Source: Bacteroidales bacterium
GTDB taxonomy: Bacteria > Bacteroidota > Bacteroidia > Bacteroidales > VadinHA17
DNA length: 64,000 nucleotides
NCBI GenBank assembly: GCA_022865305.1
Contig: JALHSP010000043.1
Span: forward strand, 145,926-209,925
Direction: 5' to 3'
Part shown: in pieces, positions 43,370 through 52,279 of the stretch
How positions within the stretch are numbered: position 1 is the first letter of the stretch
How the letters are laid out: each line of letters begins with the position of its first letter
Translations under genes and position numbers: made by a program
Notes under the pieces: model-generated
Seen by the model: the letters and a program-made list of their open reading frames with translations, nothing else
What the model was told of the DNA's origin: nothing
Databases searched by the model: none

Positions 43370-44506
43370 ATGGCTGTTTTAAAAATACTTGTTATTGATG
43401 ATGAATCCGGTATCAGGTCTGGAGTTTCACGGATCCTGAATAACTTCCATGTTACCTATCCGTTTATGGATGAAGATTATTCGTTCGAAGTTTTAGAAGC
43501 TGCGAACGGAGAAGATGGTATTGTAATCATCGACCGCGAAATACCTGATATTCTGCTTCTGGATAATAAATTACCTGGGATACAGGGTGTTGATGTGCTT
43601 GAATATATTCGTGACAGAAAATATGATATTGTGGTCGCAATGATCACATCCTATGCATCACTGGATGTCGCTATCCGCGCTACCCGTGACGGAGCGACCG
43701 ATTTTATTCCCAAACCATTTACACCGCAGGAGCTTAAGTCGAGTATTGAGAATATCACAAAGCAATTATACCTGAAAAGAATTACCCAAAAACTGAAGCA
43801 GGACGGGAAAAAGATCAGGTACCAGTTCCTTTCGGTTTTGTCACATGAATTAAAAGCGCCTCTCAATGCACTTGAAGGTTATCTGAGGATGATGCAGGAG
43901 AAGCAGGCAGGTGATAAAATTGATGACTACACAAATCATATCGACAGATCCCTTCAAAGAATTCAGGGAATGAGAAACCTCATTATGGATCTTCTCGATT
44001 TTACAAAAATTCGGCTTGAAAGAAAAGAAGAAAAGATACAGGAGGTTGACCTTGCTCAGGTAGCTTCAGGAGCAATAGTTACGGTACAGCCGTACGCAAT
44101 ACAGATGGAGGTGAACATCAACCTCGATGTCAGAAGTGATTCAGTTATAATGGCCGATCCTGAAGATATGGAAATTATCTTCAATAACCTTGTTTCTAAC
44201 GCTGTTAAATATAATAAGTTTGGCGGCAGGGTTGATATTACTATTGACGGTACGGATTCTGAAATAATTCTGACCTTTTCTGACAATGGAATCGGCATTT
44301 CAGAATCCGACAAGGAAAATCTCTTTACGGAGTTTGTCAGGATAAAGAACGAGAAAACAAGGAATATTTCAGGAAGCGGGCTGGGATTATCAATTGTCAG
44401 AAAAGTTGTTGAACTATATCATGGAACAATTAAAGTGGAAAGCACACCCGATATGGGGTCAGTATTTACAATCAGATTACCAAAAAAACCAATATCTATA
44501 AACTGA
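43370..44506 (+). CDS. Hybrid receiver-histidine kinase
   Basis: 378 aa. Residues 1-125 form a receiver (phosphoacceptor Asp65 in LLLDNKLPG, Lys115 in IPKPF); then HisKA with the phospho-His159 (SVLSHELKAPLNALEG), and HATPase with NNLVSNAVKYN, FSDNGIGIS and GSGLGLSIVRKV. It has no sensor domain or membrane helix, so it is cytoplasmic and takes its input by phosphotransfer or protein contact. It is 1 bp from the single-domain receiver and 5 bp from Rex. The order receiver-kinase-Rex downstream of hydA suggests redox signalling tied to the hydrogenase. Confidence 0.9.
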   Translation: MAVLKILVIDDESGIRSGVSRILNNFHVTYPFMDEDYSFEVLEAANGEDGIVIIDREIPDILLLDNKLPGIQGVDVLEYIRDRKYDIVVAMITSYASLDVAIRATRDGATDFIPKPFTPQELKSSIENITKQLYLKRITQKLKQDGKKIRYQFLSVLSHELKAPLNALEGYLRMMQEKQAGDKIDDYTNHIDRSLQRIQGMRNLIMDLLDFTKIRLERKEEKIQEVDLAQVASGAIVTVQPYAIQMEVNINLDVRSDSVIMADPEDMEIIFNNLVSNAVKYNKFGGRVDITIDGTDSEIILTFSDNGIGISESDKENLFTEFVRIKNEKTRNISGSGLGLSIVRKVVELYHGTIKVESTPDMGSVFTIRLPKKPISIN

Positions 44507-44511
44507 AAAAA

Positions 44512-45135
44512 ATGCAATTACCCGGAAAAACAGTTGAAAGGCTTAGCGCGTACAGGAGAACGCTCCTTGGATGTCTGGATGAAAAAAGAAGCTTCATCTT
44601 CTCTCACGAACTGGCTGCCCGTCTTCAAATTACCGCTGTGCAGGTCAGACGCGACCTGATGCTGATTGATTATTCAAGTGTCCAGCGAAAAGGGTATGAT
44701 ATCAGAGCACTGATTGATGCCATCGGTGCTATTATTGATTCAGAAGAGAGCCTTAATGTAGCCATTATCGGCATTGGTAACCTTGGGAGGGCAGTAGCAA
44801 ACTATTTCAAAGGGAAAAGATCAAAACTTAATCTTGTGGCTTCATTCGATACCGATCCGCTAAAGATTAATAAGGTTATTTCAGGGGTCAGGTGCTATCC
44901 TTATAATGAAATGGAAAAGATAATCAGAGAGCTTGATATTAAGATTGCCATACTTACTGTTCCTCCTGACTTTGCAAAAGAGATTGCAGAAGAGACTGTA
45001 CGTTTTGGAATTAAAGGTATCCTCAATTATACTACGATACCGCTGAATGTGCCCACCTGGGTTTACCTCGAGGAATATGATATGATAACTTCGATTGAAA
45101 AGGTGGCATATTTTGTTAAAGAAACACGGATTTAA
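44512..45135 (+). CDS. rex: Redox-sensing transcriptional repressor Rex
   Basis: 207 aa. N-terminal winged helix (TVERLSAYRRTLLGCL, SHELAARLQITAVQVRRDL) and C-terminal Rossmann domain with GIGNLG at residues 87-92. Rex binds TTGTTAAnnnnTTAACAA-type sites when NAD is high and lets go when NADH rises, so fermentation and hydrogenase genes are switched on when reducing power builds up. A perfect site and two weaker ones lie 6 kb upstream, in front of hydC and of the sensor operon. Five bp after the kinase gene. Confidence 0.92.
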   Translation: MQLPGKTVERLSAYRRTLLGCLDEKRSFIFSHELAARLQITAVQVRRDLMLIDYSSVQRKGYDIRALIDAIGAIIDSEESLNVAIIGIGNLGRAVANYFKGKRSKLNLVASFDTDPLKINKVISGVRCYPYNEMEKIIRELDIKIAILTVPPDFAKEIAEETVRFGIKGILNYTTIPLNVPTWVYLEEYDMITSIEKVAYFVKETRI

Positions 45136-45150
45136 GCCTCTGCATGCAAG

Positions 45151-45684
45151 ATGAAGGTTTTCAGAAGCTTTGAAGAAGCGAAGGGAATTAAAAATCCTGT
45201 AGTAACAACCGGATCATTCGATGGAGTCCATATAGGTCACAAAACAATTATCCGGCGGCTTAAAATGCTTGCTGATAAGCACAATGGCGAATCAGTCCTT
45301 ATAACTTTTTACCCTCATCCGAGAAAGATTCTCTACCCTGATACTGCAGGCAAAGATCTGAAACTCATAAATTCACAGGAGGAAAAGCTTGAGCTCCTGC
45401 GGAAAGCGGGCCTGGATAATGTTATAATTATTGAATTCACCAGGGAGTTTTCAACAATAACAAGTGAACAGTTTGTACGTGATTACCTTTATAGTGTCTT
45501 AAAATCAAAAGTTGTTGTTGTTGGATTTAATCATCATTTTGGATTCAACAAGGAGGGTGACTACAAGCAGCTCTGGGGATGGCGGGAAAAGTATAATTTT
45601 GATGCAGAAGAGATACCGGAACAGGAAGTCCAGCATGAAACAGTCAGCTCAACAAAAATCCGCCAGGCAATAAGTGAAGGTTAG
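45151..45684 (+). CDS. RibF homologue, FAD-synthetase half, ending at an in-frame TAG
   Basis: 177 aa. The nucleotidyltransferase domain of bifunctional RibF: TTGSFDGVHIGHKTI, ITFYPHPRKIL, VVVGFNHHFGFNKEG and SSTKIRQAISEG. Normal RibF is about 305-310 aa and continues with a riboflavin-kinase domain. Here a TAG stop (45682-45684) comes right after ISEG, and in the same frame the next codons read IQRANAYLDHYYIIMGK, which matches the usual linker. The two parts together would be 306 codons. TAG ends other genes in the window, so reading through is not a general rule. It may still make FAD from FMN; FMN supply for HydB may explain its position. Confidence 0.85.
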   Translation: MKVFRSFEEAKGIKNPVVTTGSFDGVHIGHKTIIRRLKMLADKHNGESVLITFYPHPRKILYPDTAGKDLKLINSQEEKLELLRKAGLDNVIIIEFTREFSTITSEQFVRDYLYSVLKSKVVVVGFNHHFGFNKEGDYKQLWGWREKYNFDAEEIPEQEVQHETVSSTKIRQAISEG

Positions 45685-45726
45685 ATTCAGAGAGCAAATG
45701 CCTACCTGGATCATTATTATATTATT

Positions 45727-46071
45727 ATGGGGAAGCCCGTGAGCTATACCGCCAATAATGCCATCACCCTGCTTCCCTTTTTTAAAGTTCCTCTGACTGA
45801 AGAATGTAAGTTGTTACCGGCCCAAGGTATCTATGCAGTATCAGTTGAATATGGCAGGATTATTTCAAAAGGAATGGTACTGATTCACAATGTTGCTGAT
45901 AACGTAAATGAGGTACTGGTACATATTTTTGAAAATGCAGACATTTATATAGGACAAACCTCTACACTTTATTTCCATAAAAAAATCCATGGATCAGTCA
46001 ATCTGGAAGATAGTAGGACCACGTTAAGGTTAAATGGAGCAAAAGAAGAGATACTGGAACTCATTTACTGA
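45727..46071 (+). pseudogene. Riboflavin-kinase-like remnant of the split RibF
   Basis: 114 codons from the ATG at 45727, in frame with the FAD-synthetase part 42 bp upstream. Recognisable pieces are SYTAN (for the family motif F/YPTAN, proline lost), KLLPAQGIYAVSVEYG, VLVHIFENADIY and YFHKKIHGSV. The RPTF-type segment and several glycines of the active site are missing, so the kinase is probably inactive. It may be translated separately, or be a decaying pseudogene. A functional RibF must then be elsewhere in the genome. Confidence 0.6.
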
Positions 46072-46135
46072 CATGAGTCATTTCCTTAATACTCTATTGT
46101 GTTTATCTTTGTCATTAATTTAATTCTGATATTAC

Positions 46136-47560
46136 ATGCGGTTCTCACCCGAAAAACTGAACATCCCTGATCAACGAATGAAACCATTCATTGATCCCGG
46201 GGAGATATGGAAATTACTTGACAATACAAAACCTGATAAGCAGAGAGTCAGAGAAGTAATTTCAAAGTCGCTTGAAAAGAAGAGGCTTACAATGGAGGAG
46301 ACTGCGGTTCTTGTTAATTCTATCGGGACCGGACTTGCTGATAAGATAAAACAGGGAGCAAGAGATCTTAAGGAAAAGGTATACGGAAACCGGATTGTGC
46401 TTTTTGCCCCTCTTTATGTCGGCAACAAATGTACAAATAATTGCCAGTACTGTGGCTTCAGAGTTTCAAACAGGGATGCTGTCCGCAAGACCCTGAGCGA
46501 TGATGAAATAATAAATGAAGTTGAAGCTCTTGAAGATAACGGACAGAAAAGATTAATCCTGGTTTACGGTGAGCATCCCGACTATTCCCCGGAATATATT
46601 GCTCATACTGTGAAAATTGTATATGGTGTCAAAAAAGGTCATGGCGAAATACGCAGGGTAAATATAAATGCAGCACCACTTGATATTGAGGGATTCCGGA
46701 CTGTAGGGGAATCAGGAATAGGTACTTACCAGATTTTCCAGGAAACTTATCATCCTGAAGCCTATAAATGGTACCATCTTGGCGGAAAGAAGAAAGACTA
46801 TGAATGGAGGCTTACTGCACTGGACAGGGCTCAGGAAGCAGGAATTGATGATGTGGGCATAGGAGCTCTTTTTGGAATTTATGACTGGAGGTTTGAAGTG
46901 CTGGGGCTGGTCCGCCATGCAAATCATCTTGAAGCATGTTATAATGTTGGTCCGCATACTATTTCATTTCCGCGCATTAAAGATGCTCTCAGCCTGAATA
47001 TTGATGCAAAGTACCAGACAGGCGATGAGGATTTTAAAAAACTCGTTGCTATCCTGAGGCTTGCCGTACCATATACCGGACTGATTTTAACTGCCAGGGA
47101 AGCTCCCGATGTCAGAAGAGAAGTCCTGCAATATGGTGTTTCACAAATAGATGGAGGTACCAAACTTGAACTTGGATCCTATTCAGAATCAAAGAATGAA
47201 GTACAGAACCTTAACCGGGAACAATTCAGGATAAATGATCCCCGTTCGCTGGCTGAAGTGATCGATGAGTTGCTAACTAATGATTATCTTCCGTCATTCT
47301 GCACATCATGTTACAGGATGGGACGGACCGGTGAGCATTTCATGGAGTTTTCTGTTCCTGGCTTTATTAAGCGGTTTTGCACTCCTAATGCCATCCTTAC
47401 TCTTTCGGAATATATATGCGATTATGCAAAGGGCGATGTTGCCGAAAAAGGCTGGAAAGTCATTGAGAGAAACCTCCTGAAGCTTGAAACGGGAGTGATG
47501 CAGAATACAAGGGAAAAGATTGAAAGGATTAAAAATGGGGAACGTGATCTGTATTTTTAG
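46136..47560 (+). CDS. hydG: HydG, H-cluster radical-SAM maturase (tyrosine lyase)
   Basis: 474 aa, usual length. Radical-SAM motif Cys99-x3-Cys103-x2-Cys106 (KCTNNCQYCGF) and the C-terminal second-cluster motif CTSCYRMGRTGEHFM. HydG splits tyrosine and makes the CO and CN ligands on an iron synthon for the [FeFe] H-cluster. Intact, which means that the locus still invests in making H-clusters despite the unusual HydA. Follows the RibF remnant by 64 bp. Confidence 0.95.
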   Translation: MRFSPEKLNIPDQRMKPFIDPGEIWKLLDNTKPDKQRVREVISKSLEKKRLTMEETAVLVNSIGTGLADKIKQGARDLKEKVYGNRIVLFAPLYVGNKCTNNCQYCGFRVSNRDAVRKTLSDDEIINEVEALEDNGQKRLILVYGEHPDYSPEYIAHTVKIVYGVKKGHGEIRRVNINAAPLDIEGFRTVGESGIGTYQIFQETYHPEAYKWYHLGGKKKDYEWRLTALDRAQEAGIDDVGIGALFGIYDWRFEVLGLVRHANHLEACYNVGPHTISFPRIKDALSLNIDAKYQTGDEDFKKLVAILRLAVPYTGLILTAREAPDVRREVLQYGVSQIDGGTKLELGSYSESKNEVQNLNREQFRINDPRSLAEVIDELLTNDYLPSFCTSCYRMGRTGEHFMEFSVPGFIKRFCTPNAILTLSEYICDYAKGDVAEKGWKVIERNLLKLETGVMQNTREKIERIKNGERDLYF

Positions 47561-47569
47561 TTTTCCTGT

Positions 47570-47617
47570 TCCACTCCTTGGAGAGCCTGTCCCGCGACAG
47601 CGGGAGGAAAGGGGTGG
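47570..47617. repeat. Family 1 GC-rich hairpin repeat
   Basis: CCACTCCTTGGAGAGCCTGT, then CCCGCGACAGCGGG stem-loop, then AGGAAAGGGGTGGGTTT. Inverted relative of the copy at 7846-7912. Follows the hydG stop by 10 bp and may act as terminator or attenuator. Confidence 0.5.
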
Positions 47618-47683
47618 GTTTTTGATTAACTGTAACTCCATGCAATCCATGGTTAAAAAAATAATGTAACAAATTTATATTTT

Positions 47684-48208
47684 ATGATAAAAGTACTAGG
47701 AATAAAAATCATCGACCGCATAAAAGAGGCTGGTCTTACACAGGTAGTCTTGTCGCGGCACTCTTCTGTAATTACGACTCGTCTTGGATTTCATGAAGTT
47801 ACAGATGAAGTCTGCAGCCGCGAAGCATATATTATTCTTCATCTTAGCGGAGATCCTGTTGATTCAAAAAAACTTATAACGGAGTTAAAAGAAATTTTGG
47901 GAATAGAGATCCGTGAAATGGTATTTGCTGGCAGTAACAAAATTCCGGAAAAGGAGATAACTTCGGGCTTAACCGAAATTCTTGGTATTCTGATGGAAAG
48001 AAGTCATGATGTGATCAATTCTGTCCAGAAGCTGCTTACTGCTTATGGTTGTAACATACGCACGAGGCTGGGAGTAAATGAGATGTTTTTTGGCGAACCG
48101 GCCGGTCTGATTATTCTGGAACTGACTGGCGATAAAAAACAGAGAGATCTCCTCGAAAAGGACCTGAAAGCCCTTGAACAAATACGCGTAAAGAAGATGG
48201 TCTTTTAA
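47684..48208 (+). CDS. Doubled TM1266-type hydrogenase-associated ACT-like protein
   Basis: 174 aa, about twice the usual ~80 aa. Residues ~15-83 (VVLSRHSSVITTRLGF, ending in GIEIREMVF) and ~98-174 (ILMERSHDVINSVQKLL, ending in QIRVKKMVF) share the same beta-alpha-beta-beta-alpha-beta pattern and the same MVF end, so it is a tandem duplication inside one protein. TM1266-type proteins accompany [FeFe]-hydrogenase maturation genes and are thought to be regulators; the ligand is unknown. Last plus-strand gene of the hydrogenase cluster. Confidence 0.75.
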   Translation: MIKVLGIKIIDRIKEAGLTQVVLSRHSSVITTRLGFHEVTDEVCSREAYIILHLSGDPVDSKKLITELKEILGIEIREMVFAGSNKIPEKEITSGLTEILGILMERSHDVINSVQKLLTAYGCNIRTRLGVNEMFFGEPAGLIILELTGDKKQRDLLEKDLKALEQIRVKKMVF

Positions 48209-48290
48209 ATTTGTTGCTGGTTCCTGGTTACTGGTTTCTTGCTGGAAATATTGTTCAATCAACAATCCAACAAGCAACAAGCAACTACTC
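48206..48290. repeat. Intergenic GGTTCCTGGTTACTGG/CAACAAG micro-repeats
   Basis: TTGTTGCTGGTTCCTGGTTA and CAACAAGCAACAAGCAAC fill the gap between two convergent genes. Same family as the tail of the gene ending at 25907. Confidence 0.5.
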
Positions 48291-50852
48291 CCCGTACTCA
48301 CCTCCGGAACGACCCAGCAACTGACCAAAGAAGACCGCATTCAGGAATATCTTATTAGTACCGTACCAGATTGCCCGGAAGTTGGTATTATCGTAAATTG
48401 AGATTATCCGGCTGCCATGAACACTTGCAAAAGCCGCACCTTTTATTCTTTCGATATTCTCCTTTGTGCAATATCCGCTAAGCAGAGGATTTGAGGAATA
48501 TATTATCGGATTATTATAAATATCTGCATTCCTTTTCACTGCTGTTGTTCCTGATTTAAAGACGGGAAGGATATCCCTTGTGTAACCATAACAAAGAGGA
48601 TGGCTGAGGTCGAGTTTTGTTTCAAAGATTGATCCAGGTATCTGCTGAACCTGGCTTTCAGCTGACCTGTCTATATATCTGCTTTCTTTTCTATCAGGTG
48701 TAACGGCAGGTACATATTCAATTTCTGCCAGTTTATTTCTGGATAACCAGTTATTTCCGCTTTTGTATCCGATCAAAGTGCCTCCTTTGCGGTTCCATGT
48801 CCTGATATTTTCTATAACGGCACTATTCACATCTGGCGAACCGGTTATGATGAGAACGTTATACCGGTCGAGGTCGACTGAACCTAATCGTCCCGCTGTT
48901 GCCAATGTTACCGGAATTTTGAATCTGGTATCGAACATGTGCCATATCTCACCGACGTCAGTACTGCTGGCACCATCGCCGGCAATCATAAGGACTGAGG
49001 GTTTCTCAAGGACATTAAATCCGCTGCTGCCAAGATCAATTCCTTCATAAGTAAGACCTGTGCTGACACCATAAACCGTTATTCTGCAATATTTTGCAAC
49101 AGATCCGATAAGTTTGTGTATTTCATCTTTGGTTAATGGTTGACCGGAAACAGGAACCAGTATTGTTCCATAAACGAAACTTTTCTTTATATGGCCGTCA
49201 TCAATTGCAAACTTGTTCGTCCCGACTTTTGTGATCAGTCCTGCATTTTGCAGTGAAAACAGGGCTCTGGGTGCAAGATATTCGTTCCATTCAAAGAGAT
49301 AAGCATAAGGATCTTCTGAACCCAGCACTTTGCCTTCAGTTATTGGGGCTTGTAACACTTCGGTACCGGCAAGCCCATCCATTTCTTTAATTATACTTAT
49401 CCCGGCATACTGAATGTTGAAGGACATCGGCAATACCCATGTGGAGACATCATAAAAAGCACTGTCAGCAAATTCTTTTACCGGATCAAAAAGACTTCTG
49501 ATAAAACGGTATTCGTTTTGTTTTAATGGCACAACATAACTGTTTTCAGATTTATACTGAACCCCGTTTTTTGTGATATCCCTTGCAAGACTGTATACTT
49601 TTATCTGATGCTGTAGCAGGATTTTAATGAATTCTGATGTTCTTCCGTTATCTGAGGGCTCCGTGAAAATATACGCTTTGACAGGATATTTATCTGCAAG
49701 GTACGAGGCCTCTTTATAAAATTTCCTTAAACTTTCAAGCAGCTTATCTTTCATTCTCAGTCCCGCTTCCATACTGGAGAGTGATACTGTCAACTGATTC
49801 CTTATTGCAAATGGAAATGATAGCAATCTACCTGGCGTCTCTCTCAGGTGCCCCTTTACACCGGCTTGTTCAAAGAGAATTCCGACAGAACCATGGATGT
49901 CAGGATAAGATGATCCTTTTCCGACATAAAAGTCGTCATAACCTTCTTCAGTGTAATAAAGACTTTCGATTGTGTCTAGGTATTTTTCATGATATGTGCC
50001 AATCTCAGCAGTAAGCTCATGAATATCAGAAGGTGTTAAAGGATTATTCCTGCTCTGTACCCCCGGTTGAAAGAAAAAGGTGGCATTTGCACCCATTTCA
50101 TGATGGTCGGTGTTAATATTTGGTCGCCATCTGTAGAAAGCAGCCACACGACCGACAGATTCCGGATGCTGAAGCATGATATAATCACGGTTCAGATCAA
50201 ACCAGTAATGGTTGGTCCTTCCCCCCGGCCAGCTCTCACTGAATTCCCAGGAATTCCCGTCAGGATTATTATTCAGGCTTTTTGTGAAATTTACCCATGT
50301 GGAATGGCGTTGCATTCCATCCGGATTAAGGGCCGGATCTATAAGTATGACGGCATTTTTAAGCAATTCATCTATCTTTGAACCTTCCCCTGCAATAAGA
50401 TAATATGCTGTAAGCACTGAGGCATTCTGTGCACTGGACTCATTGCCATGTATCCCATATCCCAGTTTTATAAATACCGGCATCTTCTTAATATCGAGTT
50501 TATCTGATCCGGAAGGATCGCATAACTTACCATGCTGGAGCCTGAGTTGCTCGAGATTCCTGATGTTTTCAGGAGAACTGATGATCAGTTGACCAAGTGG
50601 ACGACCTTCATGACTTTTACCATATTCTTCCCAGACAGCCCTCTCGGAAATTCTTGCCAGTTCAAGCATATAGAAATACAGTTTGTCATGGGAAAGATGC
50701 CATTCTCCGACCTCATGTCCGAAAAACTGCTTTGGTAAAGGTACCGACGGATTGTAAGAAATATCTTTAGGAAGATAATAGTCAAGCGTAATCTGAGCAT
50801 TAGTAACAGTTATAACTGTTGACAGAGCTAACAGAAGAATTGTTTTTTTCAT
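48285..50852 (-). CDS. Secreted M14-family zinc carboxypeptidase-like protein
   Basis: 855 aa. Signal peptide (MKKTILLLALSTVITVTNA). Peptidase M14 domain in the first ~370 residues: zinc motif YGIHGNESSAQNAS (HxxE), DPALNPDGMQRHSTW and a later His in WRPNINTDHHEMGAN. The C-terminal ~450 residues include a ThuA/glutamine-amidotransferase-like region (VLIITGSPDVNSAVIENIRT). Exported, probably periplasmic, peptide degradation, which fits amino-acid fermentation. The gene separates hydE from the rest of the hydrogenase cluster. Confidence 0.85.
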   Translation of the reverse strand: MKKTILLLALSTVITVTNAQITLDYYLPKDISYNPSVPLPKQFFGHEVGEWHLSHDKLYFYMLELARISERAVWEEYGKSHEGRPLGQLIISSPENIRNLEQLRLQHGKLCDPSGSDKLDIKKMPVFIKLGYGIHGNESSAQNASVLTAYYLIAGEGSKIDELLKNAVILIDPALNPDGMQRHSTWVNFTKSLNNNPDGNSWEFSESWPGGRTNHYWFDLNRDYIMLQHPESVGRVAAFYRWRPNINTDHHEMGANATFFFQPGVQSRNNPLTPSDIHELTAEIGTYHEKYLDTIESLYYTEEGYDDFYVGKGSSYPDIHGSVGILFEQAGVKGHLRETPGRLLSFPFAIRNQLTVSLSSMEAGLRMKDKLLESLRKFYKEASYLADKYPVKAYIFTEPSDNGRTSEFIKILLQHQIKVYSLARDITKNGVQYKSENSYVVPLKQNEYRFIRSLFDPVKEFADSAFYDVSTWVLPMSFNIQYAGISIIKEMDGLAGTEVLQAPITEGKVLGSEDPYAYLFEWNEYLAPRALFSLQNAGLITKVGTNKFAIDDGHIKKSFVYGTILVPVSGQPLTKDEIHKLIGSVAKYCRITVYGVSTGLTYEGIDLGSSGFNVLEKPSVLMIAGDGASSTDVGEIWHMFDTRFKIPVTLATAGRLGSVDLDRYNVLIITGSPDVNSAVIENIRTWNRKGGTLIGYKSGNNWLSRNKLAEIEYVPAVTPDRKESRYIDRSAESQVQQIPGSIFETKLDLSHPLCYGYTRDILPVFKSGTTAVKRNADIYNNPIIYSSNPLLSGYCTKENIERIKGAAFASVHGSRIISIYDNTNFRAIWYGTNKIFLNAVFFGQLLGRSGGEYGE

Positions 50853-50884
50853 AATTATTTATTTTATCTTTTTGTTCCCGCAGA

Positions 50885-52024
50885 TCAGCCCTTGCGCCCT
50901 TGCGCCTTTGTGCCTTTGCGCCGTTGCGCCTTTGCGCCTTTGCGCCTTTTTTCATAATGCTTCGAATCACCCCACTCGCCATAAACAACCTCTGCATCAG
51001 CCAGGTTTACACGTGCTTCGAGACAGCTCTGGCAATCCTCTGCCGAATCATCGGTACACGGTTTATTATCATAAAGCTTGTAACTGTCGCGGTACCTGCC
51101 CGGGGTGATATTTGGCATTATAATGTTTGCTCCAATCTTCACAGCTTTTTCCCTTCCAACCGGATCAATAGCCTGGAGAGCCGTTGCAGCTACAATGTTT
51201 ATATCCTTCATCATTATCCTCATGATTGCAATCATTTTAAGAGTAAGATCAAATCTCTCGACAAGTGGAAGCAGTTGTGCAGAATGAATAATCAGAGGAG
51301 TATCAGCATGTTCAATATATGGCCCCATTCCACACATATCAATATTAAACTCTTTCATAAAAATTAAGTCTCCAGCAAGATCATCTATCGTCTGGAATGG
51401 CAACCCGATCATCACACCGGTACCGGTCTGGTAACCAATGTCCTGAAGACTTTTGAGGCAATCAAGCCTTCGTTGAAAATCATGTTTTTTGTTATTGGGA
51501 TGTATCTTTCTGTAAAGTTCCACGTTTGCTGATTCAACACGTAAAAGATAACGGTGAGCGCCTGCATCGAACCATCTCTTATATACTTCCGGTTTTTGTT
51601 CCCCGACTGATAAAGTTATGCCCAGTTCCCCGTTAGATAACTCTTTAATTTTATAAAGAATGTTTTCGATCCTGTCAGTGACAAAGGTACTCTCAAGTTC
51701 TCCCGACTGAAGCGCTATTGATCCGTAATGATTATCATATGCAAATTTTGCAGCGGCAAGTATTTCATCATCAGATAGGTTGTACCGTTTAAGATTTTTA
51801 ATCCCTTTCCTGATGCCGCAATAAAGACAATCTTTACCGCACACATTTGAGAACTCTATCAGACCTCTGAACCAGACTTTATTACCGATATACTTCTCTT
51901 TGATTTCTGCTGATTTTTTAAAAAGAAGAGTACGATTTTCTCCTGTCGTTTGAAGAAGCCGCATAAGATCATTTTTCGAAAAACTGTCCTGATCCAGTAT
52001 GTTTTTGATTGTCGTTTCTTTCAT
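50885..52024 (-). CDS. hydE: HydE, H-cluster radical-SAM maturase
   Basis: 379 aa from 52024 (MKETTIKNILDQD); an ATG three codons upstream at 52033 is also possible. Radical-SAM motif CGKDCLYCGIRKG (CX3CX2C), then SGELESTFVTDRI, TGTGVMIGLPFQTIDDLAGD and GPYIEHADTPL, all typical of HydE, which helps build the azadithiolate bridge. A C-terminal pair CQSC may hold an extra cluster. The last ~22 residues (RRKGAKAQRRKGTKAQGRKG) are encoded by an 8-bp tandem repeat and are not part of the family, so the original end was near residue 358. Confidence 0.92.
   Translation of the reverse strand: MKETTIKNILDQDSFSKNDLMRLLQTTGENRTLLFKKSAEIKEKYIGNKVWFRGLIEFSNVCGKDCLYCGIRKGIKNLKRYNLSDDEILAAAKFAYDNHYGSIALQSGELESTFVTDRIENILYKIKELSNGELGITLSVGEQKPEVYKRWFDAGAHRYLLRVESANVELYRKIHPNNKKHDFQRRLDCLKSLQDIGYQTGTGVMIGLPFQTIDDLAGDLIFMKEFNIDMCGMGPYIEHADTPLIIHSAQLLPLVERFDLTLKMIAIMRIMMKDINIVAATALQAIDPVGREKAVKIGANIIMPNITPGRYRDSYKLYDNKPCTDDSAEDCQSCLEARVNLADAEVVYGEWGDSKHYEKRRKGAKAQRRKGTKAQGRKG
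50890..50945. repeat. 8-bp tandem repeat (CYTTGCGC) forming the end of hydE
   Basis: Seven 8-bp units (CCTTGCGC, CCTTGCGC, CTTTGTGC, CTTTGCGC, CGTTGCGC, CTTTGCGC, CTTTGCGC). On the minus strand three units make one 8-residue KGAKAQRR-type repeat. The hydE stop is three bases beyond. Confidence 0.85.
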
Positions 52025-52120
52025 AAGAATCACCGGATTGCAAAGATAATAAAAGGATAGGTTATGAATTCACCTTATTCTATTTCAACTTAGACGTAAG
52101 TATTAATGCTCGAATTTTTT

Positions 52121-52151
52121 GACCCCCCCCCCTAAAGGGGGGACTAAATCC
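52121..52151. repeat. Family 2 repeat (C-run, AAAG, G-run)
   Basis: GACCCCCCCCCCTAAAGGGG followed by GGACTAAATCC; inverted relative at 52252-52279. Confidence 0.55.
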
Positions 52152-52251
52152 ACACAATTTTTGATTAATCATTAAAAATGATAGTCCCGTTAACTTCTAT
52201 TTAACTCTCAACTTCTCCTCAACGGCTAAACTATCTAAAATCAACTGGTTT

Positions 52252-52279
52252 CCACCCCCCTTTAGGGGGGCAGGGGGGT
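52252..52279. repeat. Family 2 repeat, inverted copy
   Basis: CCACCCCCCTTTAGGGGGGC followed by AGGGGGGT. The stem (CCCCCC/GGGGGG) is perfect. Confidence 0.55.

Noticed and set aside
45682..45684. TAG read as an amino acid (for example pyrrolysine-like recoding)
   Set aside because: TAG ends several normal genes here (19038, 32239, 34974, 47560), so general recoding is not supported; split or decaying RibF is simpler.
50890..50945. CRISPR array at the repeats after hydE
   Set aside because: Units are 8 bp in tandem without spacers; no cas genes in the window. The same holds for 17851 and 42879.
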